Assembly (NCBI GenBank): GCA_025924435.1
Contig: JAICIL010000005.1
Coordinates: forward strand, 1-35,903
DNA: 35,903 nt
Direction: 5' to 3'
From: Chloroflexia bacterium
GTDB taxonomy: Bacteria > Chloroflexota > Chloroflexia > Thermomicrobiales > JALYUS01
Numbering within the stretch: position 1 is the first letter of the stretch; each line of letters opens with the position of its first letter. Position numbers and translations under genes: made by a program. Under the pieces are notes generated by a model. That model was not told where the DNA came from. It made no database searches and saw only the letters and a program-made list of their open reading frames with translations. Positions 8,127 through 15,550 of the stretch are shown here, in pieces.

Positions 8127-9221
8127 ATGCAACTCGGCTATTTCACGATGCCACTCCATCCACCCGGTTCGGACATCGGGCAAACGATGGCCGATGATCT
8201 CGAGCAACTGATCGCGCTCGACCGCCTCGGCTACCGCGAGGCCTGGATCGGTGAACACTTCACTTCTCAGTGGGAGAACATCCCCTGCCCCGACCTCTTC
8301 ATCGCCCAGGCATTGGCGCGGACGGAGCGGATGGTGCTGGGGACGGGCGTCTCTTGCTTGCCCAACCACAACCCGCTGATGCTGGCGCAGCGGATCGCGC
8401 AGCTCGATCAGATGGCGCGGGGCCGCTTCCGCTGGGGGATCGGGTCGGGCGGCTTCTCCGGCGACTTCGATCTCTTCGACATTGATGTGCAGCGCCTCGA
8501 ACAGCGGCAGTTGACGCGCGAGGTGCTCGACGCGGTGCTGGCGCTGTGGGATGACCCGCAGCCGGGGCTGGTGGAGCACCCGCGCTGGCGCTACCGGGTG
8601 CCGGAAGCGCAGGGCGACATCGGCCTCGCGCTCCACCTGCGCCCCTATCAACGCCCCCATCCGCCGATCGCCGTGGCGGGGATCGGGCCGCGCTCCGACA
8701 TGCTGACCCTGGCCGGGGAGCGCGACTGGATCCCGATGAGCATCAATATCGTCACCCCGGCGACGCTGACGGCGCATTGGGAGACCTACGCCGCGAGCAG
8801 CGCGCGGGCCGGGCGCACGGCGGATCGCGCGATCTGGCGCGTCGCGCGCGACATCTACATCGGCGAGACGCCGGAACAGGCGCGGCGCGAAGCGCTCGAC
8901 GGCGTGCTGGGGCGCGACTGGCGCGACTACTTCCTGCCGCTGCTGAAGCGGACCAACATGCTGATCGGGCCGAAGCTCGACCCGGCGATGCCGGACGACG
9001 CGGTGACGCTCGAATACTTGTGCGAGAACCTCTGGATCGTCGGCGACGTGGCGGAGGTGACGCGGAAATTGCGCGCGCTGTACACGAGCGTCGGCGGATT
9101 CGGCACGCTGCTGGTGATCGGCCACGAGTGGCAGCCGGAGGCGAAATGGAGGCGCTCGATGGAGCTGCTGATGACCGAAGTCGTGCCGCGAATGGCCGAC
9201 TTGGAGGCGGGGATCGGTTGA
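8127..9221 (+). CDS. LLM-class flavin-dependent oxidoreductase (luciferase-like)
   Basis: This is a 364-aa TIM-barrel protein. The start MQLGYFTMPLHPPG is the usual beginning of bacterial luciferase-like monooxygenases; an upstream TTG (8091) in the same frame is less likely because the ATG at 8127 has AGCGGAGGC in front. Characteristic segments are EAWIGEHF (strand 2-helix), LGTGVSCLPNHNPLMLAQRIAQLD, and GRFRWGIGSGGFSGDFDLF, which forms part of the flavin site. Members use FMNH2 or F420 to oxidise alkanes, aldehydes, sulfonates or aromatic compounds. The cofactor cannot be decided from the sequence alone, and no flavin reductase is adjacent. It lies 99 bp after the hydrolase and could share its transcript. 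Confidence 0.9.
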   Translation: MQLGYFTMPLHPPGSDIGQTMADDLEQLIALDRLGYREAWIGEHFTSQWENIPCPDLFIAQALARTERMVLGTGVSCLPNHNPLMLAQRIAQLDQMARGRFRWGIGSGGFSGDFDLFDIDVQRLEQRQLTREVLDAVLALWDDPQPGLVEHPRWRYRVPEAQGDIGLALHLRPYQRPHPPIAVAGIGPRSDMLTLAGERDWIPMSINIVTPATLTAHWETYAASSARAGRTADRAIWRVARDIYIGETPEQARREALDGVLGRDWRDYFLPLLKRTNMLIGPKLDPAMPDDAVTLEYLCENLWIVGDVAEVTRKLRALYTSVGGFGTLLVIGHEWQPEAKWRRSMELLMTEVVPRMADLEAGIG

Positions 9222-9313
9222 GGATGAGGGGAGATGCGCGCGGCGCGCTGCGGCGCTCGATGCGGGCGCGATCGCGTTCGACCGTGGGAGGATGAGCGAA
9301 GCGCGAGGGTTGT

Positions 9314-10516
9314 GTGGGGCACTATGGCGGGAAGGCAGCGATTGCGCCCACGACGACGCCCGGTGTGTGGCGCGCTTTCGCACTCATCGGCGGCGTCGTG
9401 GCGATCACCCAGATCGGCTTCTTCCTCACGTCCGCCGCGCTCCCGCTCTACCTGCGCGATCTCGGCGCGCCGGAGGGCCGAATCGGGCTGGAGGTCGGCT
9501 CGGGCAACCTCGCCGCCCTCTTCGTGATGCTCGCCCTCGGCCCGGCGTTGAATCGGCGCGGCCCCCGCCCCTTCATCACGCTCGGCGCCGCGCTCTACCT
9601 CGTCGCGGCGCTCGCGATGATCGCCCTGCCCGCCGAGGGGCCGGTGACGCTCTTCCGCGTGCTGCAAGGGATCGGGACCGCCGTCATCATGCCGAGCGCG
9701 TCCACGCTCGTCACCGGCCTCCTGCCGCACCGCCCCGCGACGGCGATCGGGCTGATGAGCAGCCTCAACAGCCTCGCCCTCGCCGCCGGTCCGCCGATCG
9801 GCCTCGCCCTCTATGCCGAGCGCGGCGCGACGGGCTTGCTCCTGCCCGCCGCGTGCGCCGCCGCCCTCGGTTTCGCCGCGACCTGGCTGCTGCCGCGCGC
9901 CCGCCCCGCGCACCGCGCCCGCGGCTTCGGTTTCGACCGCGCGTGGCTCCCGCTCTTCGTCGCCAACGCCCTCGGCATCATCCACTTCGGCGGTATCCTC
10001 GCCTACCTCTCGCTCGATCTGCGCGCCCGCCACGGCCCGAACGCCGGCATCTTCTTCGCCGCCGACAGCGTGGGCGTCCTCCTGCTGCGCGCCCCGACGG
10101 GCATGTTCGTGGATCGCGCCGGGTCGCGGTGGCCCAAACTGATCGGCGTCGCGTTCATCCTCCCCGGCGTCTTGTTCCTCGGCCTCTCCCCGACCCCCCT
10201 GACGCTGATCGCGGCGGGGGCCGGCACGGGGATCGGCGCGGGGCTGCTCGTCAGCGGGGTGATGGCCGATCTGGCGCGCATGAGCACCGGGGCGAATCGC
10301 GGCACCGCGCTCGCGCTCGGCTCCGCGAGTTTCAGCGGCGCGTTCTTCGTGGGGAGCACGCTCTCCGGCCCGCTCTACACGGCGGGCGGCTTCGGCGCGA
10401 TCGTGGTCTTCGGCGCGGTCATGGCCGTCGCGGCGATACCGTTCGCGCTGCGCTCCGGCTCTCGCGGCGCGAGCGGGGAGGAGCGACCCGGCAACGCCGG
10501 CGACGGGGCCGCGTGA
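9314..10516 (+). CDS. MFS transporter (about 12 membrane segments)
   Basis: This is a 400-aa integral membrane protein with a run of hydrophobic helices from residue 19 to about 380 and short charged loops. The loop after the second helix carries GPALNRRGPRPF, a weak form of the MFS motif A, and the N-terminal half has the LFRVLQGIGTAVIMPSAS signature typical of drug/sugar efflux MFS proteins. The start given is GTG 9314; the region before the first helix is short and the exact start is uncertain. Substrate is unknown. The C-terminal tail is Gly/Ser/Glu-rich and likely cytosolic. It is the last gene of the plus-strand series and converges with the receiver-like gene at 10738. Confidence 0.85.
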   Translation: MGHYGGKAAIAPTTTPGVWRAFALIGGVVAITQIGFFLTSAALPLYLRDLGAPEGRIGLEVGSGNLAALFVMLALGPALNRRGPRPFITLGAALYLVAALAMIALPAEGPVTLFRVLQGIGTAVIMPSASTLVTGLLPHRPATAIGLMSSLNSLALAAGPPIGLALYAERGATGLLLPAACAAALGFAATWLLPRARPAHRARGFGFDRAWLPLFVANALGIIHFGGILAYLSLDLRARHGPNAGIFFAADSVGVLLLRAPTGMFVDRAGSRWPKLIGVAFILPGVLFLGLSPTPLTLIAAGAGTGIGAGLLVSGVMADLARMSTGANRGTALALGSASFSGAFFVGSTLSGPLYTAGGFGAIVVFGAVMAVAAIPFALRSGSRGASGEERPGNAGDGAA

Positions 10517-10737
10517 CGCCGGGCCCTCCGAGGGGGAGCAAAGGAGTCCGTGTCCGCCGACGGCGGTGATCGAACGGAATATGGCGGCGACGCAGCAGCC
10601 CGCGATCGCCTCCCTCGTCCGGGCTGACGACAGCGGCTGACGCAATGGCTGACCAGCCACGGAGCGGGAGTGGCGGCCCACCTCCCCTCTCGCAGTCGTC
10701 ATCGGCAGCCTGCCGCCGTGCATGCGCCGATGCCGGG

Positions 10738-11163
10738 CTATCTGCCTGTGACTTCGTCACGCACGCCGACATCGCTGACGGCCTGGAGAAGCGCTTCCTC
10801 CGAGACCGGCCACGGCAGGGTTGGTGCGCCACCCGCGAGCGCGGTAATCCCAGGATCGAGGCGTTCCGGCTCGGAGTGGAACAGGATGAGCCGGACAGAG
10901 GATTCTCGCCGTGCCTTCGTGAGGATGTGCAATGTGAGCCGGACGGTGACGTCGAGGATGTCCAGGGTGAGCGGCGAACTGGCGTAGAGAACGTCCTCAT
11001 CGGCGCCGAGCAGCACAACCGGAGCATCAAACGCCGGCAATTCCCGCAGGAAGGTGGCGCGCGAGCGGAACGAATGGACGATGTAGCCCGCGTCGGCCAG
11101 GACGCGGACCATGAATTCATGGACGCCGGGGCGACCATCCACGACAACAACGTCGTGTGCCAT
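10738..11163 (-). CDS. Receiver-like (pseudo-receiver) protein lacking the phospho-acceptor Asp
   Basis: This 141-aa protein has a CheY-like outline: VVVVDGRPGVHEFMVRVLADAGYIV (strand 1, helix 1, strand 2), then APVVLLGADEDV where a phospho-acceptor Asp would be expected. Here the strand-3 end reads LLGAD, so Gly takes the Asp place unless the register is shifted. Near the end TLPWPVSEEALLQAV has Trp in the position of the usual Lys-Pro. With D, D and K all altered it is more likely a protein-interaction module than a phosphorylated switch. It has no output domain. The start ATG (11163) is preceded by GAGGAG (CTCCTC at 11170-11175). Confidence 0.65.
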   Translation of the reverse strand: MAHDVVVVDGRPGVHEFMVRVLADAGYIVHSFRSRATFLRELPAFDAPVVLLGADEDVLYASSPLTLDILDVTVRLTLHILTKARRESSVRLILFHSEPERLDPGITALAGGAPTLPWPVSEEALLQAVSDVGVRDEVTGR

Positions 11164-11249
11164 GAGCGACTCCTCGCGGTTGACGAAATCCTCTTCCCAG
11201 TACGCCGGTGCAGGCGGCTACGGTTTGGTTCTCGGTATGACCTGGAAAC

Positions 11250-11261
11250 ATGGCATGCCAT
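11250..11261. promoter_or_regulatory. Perfect 12-bp palindrome upstream of the receiver-like gene
   Basis: ATGGCATGCCAT is self-complementary and lies 87 bp upstream of the 11163 start codon. A third half-site (ATGGCA) occurs again near 11277-11282. It could be an operator. The gap 11164-11494 otherwise holds only the ribosome-binding site of the receiver-like gene and the terminator at 11427-11454. Confidence 0.35.
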
Positions 11262-11426
11262 CTTAATATCTTCGTTGATGGCACACGCACCCATCGCAGG
11301 CAGTGTAGGGGGCGGGACGGTGGGGTGCATCGGGTAAATATCCCGACTTTTCGCGCCGCGACACTCGGCATGGGCCGCCCCGTAGGAGATTCTTCCCGGC
11401 GCAGTGGACATGCGGGTCGCGCAATG

Positions 11427-11454
11427 AAAAAAGGCGGGTATCCGTGATACCCGC
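11427..11454 (-). terminator. Intrinsic terminator of the small-gene cluster
   Basis: On the minus strand a 9-bp perfect stem GCGGGTATC / GATACCCGC with a 3-base loop (11434-11454) is followed by a CC and then six T (A run at 11427-11432). It lies 40 bp after the stop of the 67-aa gene (11495), so it ends minus-strand transcription coming from 11495-12403 or from the eCIS cluster. Confidence 0.85.
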
Positions 11455-11494
11455 GCATCGGGAGGATATTGCACAATACGACGAAGACCGGCGG

Positions 11495-11698
11495 CTACGC
11501 AGCCACACACGGTCGCCGCAGCCAGACCGTGACGGTATGGCCGTCGGCGAGCGGCGCGACCTCGAACCGTTCGATGCGCCAGCCCGCCGCGAGTATCTCC
11601 CGCAGCCCCGCAGTCTCTCTCAGGCCGGGCAGGTCGGGTTCGCCGATGACGAAGATGTTGTACAAGCGCCGCTCGGTCAGTTCATCCGCTCCGCGCAC
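11495..11698 (-). CDS. Small hypothetical protein (67 aa)
   Basis: A GTG start at 11698 has a good ribosome-binding site (GGAGG, 11706-11710) eight bases away. A much longer in-frame extension upstream is arginine-rich and looks like read-through of noncoding sequence, so it was not used. The 67 residues (RRLYNIFVIGEPDLPG, then LREILAAGWRIERFEV, then HTVTVWLRRP) look like one small alpha/beta domain; the GWRIERFEV...TVTVWL part recalls tiny DUF4177-like folds, but that is only an impression. No function is assigned. It is the last gene before the terminator at 11427-11454. Confidence 0.6.
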   Translation of the reverse strand: MRGADELTERRLYNIFVIGEPDLPGLRETAGLREILAAGWRIERFEVAPLADGHTVTVWLRRPCVAA

Positions 11699-11760
11699 GA
11701 TTGAACCTCCGTTCCTGAGGCCGCCGCGCGACGGGCGACGATCTCCGGCATCGTGCCCCG

Positions 11761-12027
11761 TCAGGGAGGCGCGCCGCGTCGGAGATGGCCGAGCCGCCCG
11801 TGGGCGATCTCCGCCGCGAGGGCATGGCGGATGCCGCGCAGCACCCCTCCCCATGACGCCTCGCCTCCCTCGCCGGCGAATTCGCCGTCCGGGTAGCGCA
11901 GGAACCACGCCCAGCCGCCCGCGCGCTGCTCGGTCGCCGTCCCGCCGATCGTCGTGCCGTCAATGACGATCGTCCGCTGCACGACCCCGGCGAACAGATA
12001 CTCGTCGAACCGTATCGAGAACGTCAT
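11761..12027 (-). CDS. Small hypothetical protein (88 aa)
   Basis: The ATG at 12027 has AGGA eight bases upstream. The protein starts MTFSIRFDEYLFAGVVQRT and has a mixed beta-type N-terminal half (TIVIDGTTIGGTATE, WAWFLRYPDGEF) and a helix in the C-terminal half (GVLRGIRHALAAEIAHGRL). I do not recognise the family. There are 62 bases to the next gene on the same strand, consistent with one transcript. It has no signal peptide, membrane segment or catalytic motif. Confidence 0.55.
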   Translation of the reverse strand: MTFSIRFDEYLFAGVVQRTIVIDGTTIGGTATEQRAGGWAWFLRYPDGEFAGEGGEASWGGVLRGIRHALAAEIAHGRLGHLRRGAPP

Positions 12028-12085
12028 CGCATCATCCTGCCCGGTCGCCAAGCGGCGCGGTGCTCCCGGCGATCCGGCGCGATCG

Positions 12086-12403
12086 CTACCACCAGTACAC
12101 GCGCCCGCCCGTGCAGCGGACATCGCGGCGATGGAAGTTACTGACAGTTTTGTCGGTGGGGGGCAACGACCCCTCATCGTCCCCACCCAGATCCACGCCG
12201 GTGAAGTCTCCCCTGGCGAGGGCGCGAATTTGTTCCGCCACGTCCCGGAACGCCGCCGCGTGGCGGTACAGCACGTCGCCCTGGGCCGGCGTCCGCGGCG
12301 CGCGGTCGTCACCGTCGTCGCGAGCATCCGCGCGCACGGGGATCACCAGGTAGGAATCGGGGCAGACAGAGACGGAGATGGTGTGGAGTCGCTCGCGGTC
12401 CAT
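12086..12403 (-). CDS. Small hypothetical protein (105 aa)
   Basis: The ATG at 12403 is preceded by GAGGG. The frame is open further upstream, but the earlier starts have no ribosome-binding site. The sequence begins MDRERLHTISVSVCPDSYL, goes through a strongly acidic-basic middle (RADARDDGDDRAP), a helix (FRDVAEQIRALARGDF) and ends in Tyr-Trp-Trp. I do not recognise it. It starts 225 bp after the kinase stop, with a hairpin between, and is followed by two further small genes on the same strand. Its function is unknown; a link with the injection system is only positional. Confidence 0.55.
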   Translation of the reverse strand: MDRERLHTISVSVCPDSYLVIPVRADARDDGDDRAPRTPAQGDVLYRHAAAFRDVAEQIRALARGDFTGVDLGGDDEGSLPPTDKTVSNFHRRDVRCTGGRVYWW

Positions 12404-12575
12404 GGCGTTGCCCTCACGTCGCGCACATTCGATCACCGGTAGTCGTATTGTCGCGCACGCGCATGACATGGACAAATGCGAAGACGGAACGATTCCGTGC
12501 GGAAGTTGTCAGAATGGGGCGCGACGCGGCAACCTACGTGGGCCGCCATTCCGTTTTAGAAACCTCTCCCCCGGT

Positions 12576-12601
12576 GGGAGCGGGCTGGAATGCCTGCTCC
12601 C
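12576..12601 (-). terminator. Possible terminator/attenuator after the kinase gene
   Basis: This is a 10-bp stem (GGGAGC plus GGGC paired with GCCT plus GCTCCC, one G-T pair) with a 6-base loop, starting 28 bp after the kinase stop. On the minus strand the sequence after the stem is only mildly T-rich (GGTTTCTAAAA some 15 bases later), so it may be a weak or Rho-assisted terminator, or an mRNA 3' end stabiliser. The rest of 12404-12628 shows no gene. Confidence 0.45.
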
Positions 12602-12628
12602 AACGTCCAACCGCGGTCGGCGACCTGC

Positions 12629-15550
12629 CTAGCCCTGCGGCGGTATGGTGCCCGTTCGCGCCGGGGGGAGCGAGACCGGCGGTGGCGCACCCCCCGCGCC
12701 CGGTGGCGCGCCGGGCGCCGGAGTCGCGGTGAGGATCGGGATCGCGGCGGGGCGCGACGCGGCGGGCACCGCCGCCGATGGCGTCGCCACCGCCAGCGTC
12801 ACCGCCTGCGACCGCTTCGTCGCTTTGCCGCGATTGGTCGCGTTCAGGCTGAAGGTCGTCTGCTCGGTCACGCGGATCGTGCGCTGCCCCTCCAGTTCGA
12901 CCGTCTCATCCATCCCCGTGGACGAGAGCAGCTCCACGCTCTCCGCATTGGCGACCTTCCAGCGAATCGTCACGGAATCGCCCGGCTTGACGACCTGCGG
13001 CGTCACTTCCCAGACCGAGACATCGGGCGCGACGGGTTCGGCGGTCGGCACGGGCGTCGCCGCCGTCACATTGACCGCAATCTGCTTCTCGGTCGTTTTC
13101 AGGAAGCCGTGCGCGACGAGCGTGAGCGACGAGCCGTTCGGCAACCCCTTGGGGAAAACGTGGTTCCCGGTTTTCGGGTCGAGACCCTTGAGGAGTGGCC
13201 GGATGTCAACCCTGTTCGTACGATGGACTTTCCAGGTCAGGATCACGGGTTGCCCGGCGACGGGTTGCTGGGGCTGGATGGTCACGGAATCAATCGCCGG
13301 GCCGTTCAGTTGCCAGAGCAGCAGCAGGCCGACGACGAGAAAGACCGGGATGAACGCCGTCCAGGGCGGCAGGATGGCGGGCTGCGACCACTCCGCGCGC
13401 GCCGGTGGCGCGACACTGGCCGCCCCGGAGGTCGCGCCGACCGTGAAATAGCGCGAAATCGGCCGGCCAAAGATGTTCTTCGTCCCCCGGACCGTGAGTC
13501 GCACGGAGGTGTACGTGCCGGGGTCGAGATCAATCGTCTGCGGGAAGAAGCGGTACTCCAGCTGCTTCTCGTCGTCCTCGCCCGCGAGCGAGTAGCGGCC
13601 CGCGAGATTCCCGTCATTGCGCAGCGTGACGGTATAGGATGCCTTGCGGCGGCCGCGCACGCGGCTCGGCTCGAGGCTGAGCGCGCTCTCCGTGAAGGGG
13701 AGAATCCGGAAAAGCGCGTCCGCCGTGCCGATCTCCTGCGGGCGCTCGCGCGAGCGGGCGATGATCGTCACCGGGTACTCGCCCGCGAACCAGGCCGGGC
13801 TGCGCTGCGTGCGGATCGTCAGTTCAATCGGGGCGGACATGCCGGGGTTGAGTTGAATCTCCTCGTCCGTGCCGCTGAACCAGCCGCGCGGCATCCCCTC
13901 GATGCTGAGTCGAAAATGGTCAACGGTGGTGCCGAGGTTGGCGAGCGTTCCCTTCACTGTCGCCGATTGGCCGGGGGCAATGGCCAATTGCGCCCCTTCG
14001 GTGAGGACGATGCGGATGCGGCCCGGTTCCGGCGCCGGTTGCTGATACTGCTCCGGCTGCGGCATCAGCCCGAAGCCGTTCATCGTGCCATCGGCGGGGA
14101 ACGCCACCGTCTCGAGGGCGGGGATGTCCAGGCGGAGCCAGTACATGCTGATCTTGATCGCGTCGCCCGGCTGCCAGACCTGCGGGCTGAACGGCGCGAG
14201 CGGCACATCGCGGTAGGTCGTGCCATACGTGGACCCTAAATCGGTGACGGTCACGCGCTGGCCGTCCCAGTCCATGCGCATGTGATGGTGCGAAACCTCG
14301 ACGCCGTTGAGGATGACGTCGTTGTCGTTGCCGCTGCCGACGGTCACGCCCCGCCCGGTCACCTCCACCGTCTGGTACACCTGCCCCATGTGGTCGAGGA
14401 CGGACAATTGCGGCGCGCGCGATCCCCCTCCATAGAAGGGTTGCGCCGGGGGGATGCTCGGCTGGAGTGGGGGATTCCAGCCGGGCGCAAAGCCGGTTTG
14501 CGGCGGCGCACCCCATCCCGGCGGCTGGCTCGGCTGCGGGGGGGCGCTCCAGCCCGGCGGCGGGCCGGGCGGCGCGGGCGGGGCGACAATCGCCGTGGTA
14601 TAGGTCGGCTGGGGGACCAGGGTGCGCCGCTCCTCGATGGCCGACGCGGCGAACGCCCCGGACGCGAGGCCCGGTACCGACCGGAGATTCAGCAGGACCG
14701 TCTGCAACGCGGTCAGCAATTCCCCCGCCGAGGTGAAGCGATTCTGCGGGCGCTTGTCGAGGCAGCGCAGGATGATGTTGCCCAGTTGCGGCGGCAGATC
14801 GGGGCGGACCATCAGCGGCAGCGGCGGCTCGACCGACGTGTGCTTATACGCCGCATCGCTGAGCGTCTTGATCTCGAACGGCAGATAGCCGGTGGCGACT
14901 TCGTAGAGGACAACGCCGAATGAGTAGATGTCGCTGCGCTCATCCGGATCCGTGCCCTGAAACTGCTCGGGGGACATGTAGGTCGGCGTCCCCAGGAGCT
15001 GGCCGCTCGCCGTCGAGAAGGCATCCTGCGCCAGCCGCGCGAGGCCGAAATCGGTCAGTTTGAGGATGTCGCCCCGGTCGTTCCCGCCGCCCGTCTCCTG
15101 CGCGCGCAGGAGCATGTTGTCCGGCTTGATATCGCGGTGGACGATCCCGCGCTGATGCGCGTAACTCAGGGCGCCGGCCGCCTGGCACATCAGGTCAACC
15201 CCCGTCGCCAGGGAGCGCTGGTCCGGGGCGCTCCCCCATTGCTGCAACACGCGCCGAATCGAGCCGGTGGAGATCAACTCCATGACGAGATACAAAAGCC
15301 CGTCGTCGCGCTTGCCGAAATCGAAGATGCTGACGATGTTCGGATGGTCCAGCCCCGCGACCGCCTTCGCTTCCAGCGCGAAGCGCTCGCTGAAACCCGG
15401 CTCCGCCGTGTATTGGCTGTGCGGTACCTTGATCGCGACGGGCCGGTTGAGCAGCAGGTGCGTGCCCCGGAAGACGGTCGCCATGCCGCCCGTGCCGAGC
15501 AGCCCCTCGACGCGATAATTGCCGATCATCTCGCCGATCAGATCACTCAT
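12629..15550 (-). CDS. Membrane-anchored Ser/Thr protein kinase with degenerate FHA and Ig-like domains
   Basis: This is a 973-aa protein. The Hanks-type kinase domain (about 12-285) is complete: Gly-loop GTGGMATVF (19-27), Lys41, Glu59, HRDIKPDN (137-144), DFG (166-168) and SPE (192-194). It is an RD kinase with several Ser/Thr in its activation loop. A Pro/Gly/Trp-rich linker (about 320-375) leads to an FHA-like domain (about 385-470), where the usual Arg is Ser (G405-S406), SRxH is SHHH (420-423) and NGT is YGT (442-444), so phosphothreonine binding is doubtful. Two beta-sandwich repeats follow (about 500-700), then one membrane helix (about 725-746) and an outer Ig-like part with a Pro/Ala tail. 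The start overlaps the stop of the FHA-tail protein gene (ATGA, 15547-15550), so the two are translationally coupled at the end of the eCIS operon. Confidence 0.93.
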   Translation of the reverse strand: MSDLIGEMIGNYRVEGLLGTGGMATVFRGTHLLLNRPVAIKVPHSQYTAEPGFSERFALEAKAVAGLDHPNIVSIFDFGKRDDGLLYLVMELISTGSIRRVLQQWGSAPDQRSLATGVDLMCQAAGALSYAHQRGIVHRDIKPDNMLLRAQETGGGNDRGDILKLTDFGLARLAQDAFSTASGQLLGTPTYMSPEQFQGTDPDERSDIYSFGVVLYEVATGYLPFEIKTLSDAAYKHTSVEPPLPLMVRPDLPPQLGNIILRCLDKRPQNRFTSAGELLTALQTVLLNLRSVPGLASGAFAASAIEERRTLVPQPTYTTAIVAPPAPPGPPPGWSAPPQPSQPPGWGAPPQTGFAPGWNPPLQPSIPPAQPFYGGGSRAPQLSVLDHMGQVYQTVEVTGRGVTVGSGNDNDVILNGVEVSHHHMRMDWDGQRVTVTDLGSTYGTTYRDVPLAPFSPQVWQPGDAIKISMYWLRLDIPALETVAFPADGTMNGFGLMPQPEQYQQPAPEPGRIRIVLTEGAQLAIAPGQSATVKGTLANLGTTVDHFRLSIEGMPRGWFSGTDEEIQLNPGMSAPIELTIRTQRSPAWFAGEYPVTIIARSRERPQEIGTADALFRILPFTESALSLEPSRVRGRRKASYTVTLRNDGNLAGRYSLAGEDDEKQLEYRFFPQTIDLDPGTYTSVRLTVRGTKNIFGRPISRYFTVGATSGAASVAPPARAEWSQPAILPPWTAFIPVFLVVGLLLLWQLNGPAIDSVTIQPQQPVAGQPVILTWKVHRTNRVDIRPLLKGLDPKTGNHVFPKGLPNGSSLTLVAHGFLKTTEKQIAVNVTAATPVPTAEPVAPDVSVWEVTPQVVKPGDSVTIRWKVANAESVELLSSTGMDETVELEGQRTIRVTEQTTFSLNATNRGKATKRSQAVTLAVATPSAAVPAASRPAAIPILTATPAPGAPPGAGGAPPPVSLPPARTGTIPPQG

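Noticed and set aside
10517..10737. Hairpins between the MFS gene and the receiver-like gene (10554-10566 and 10646-10659)
   Set aside because: Both are short GC stems without a T run, of a kind expected by chance at this GC content.
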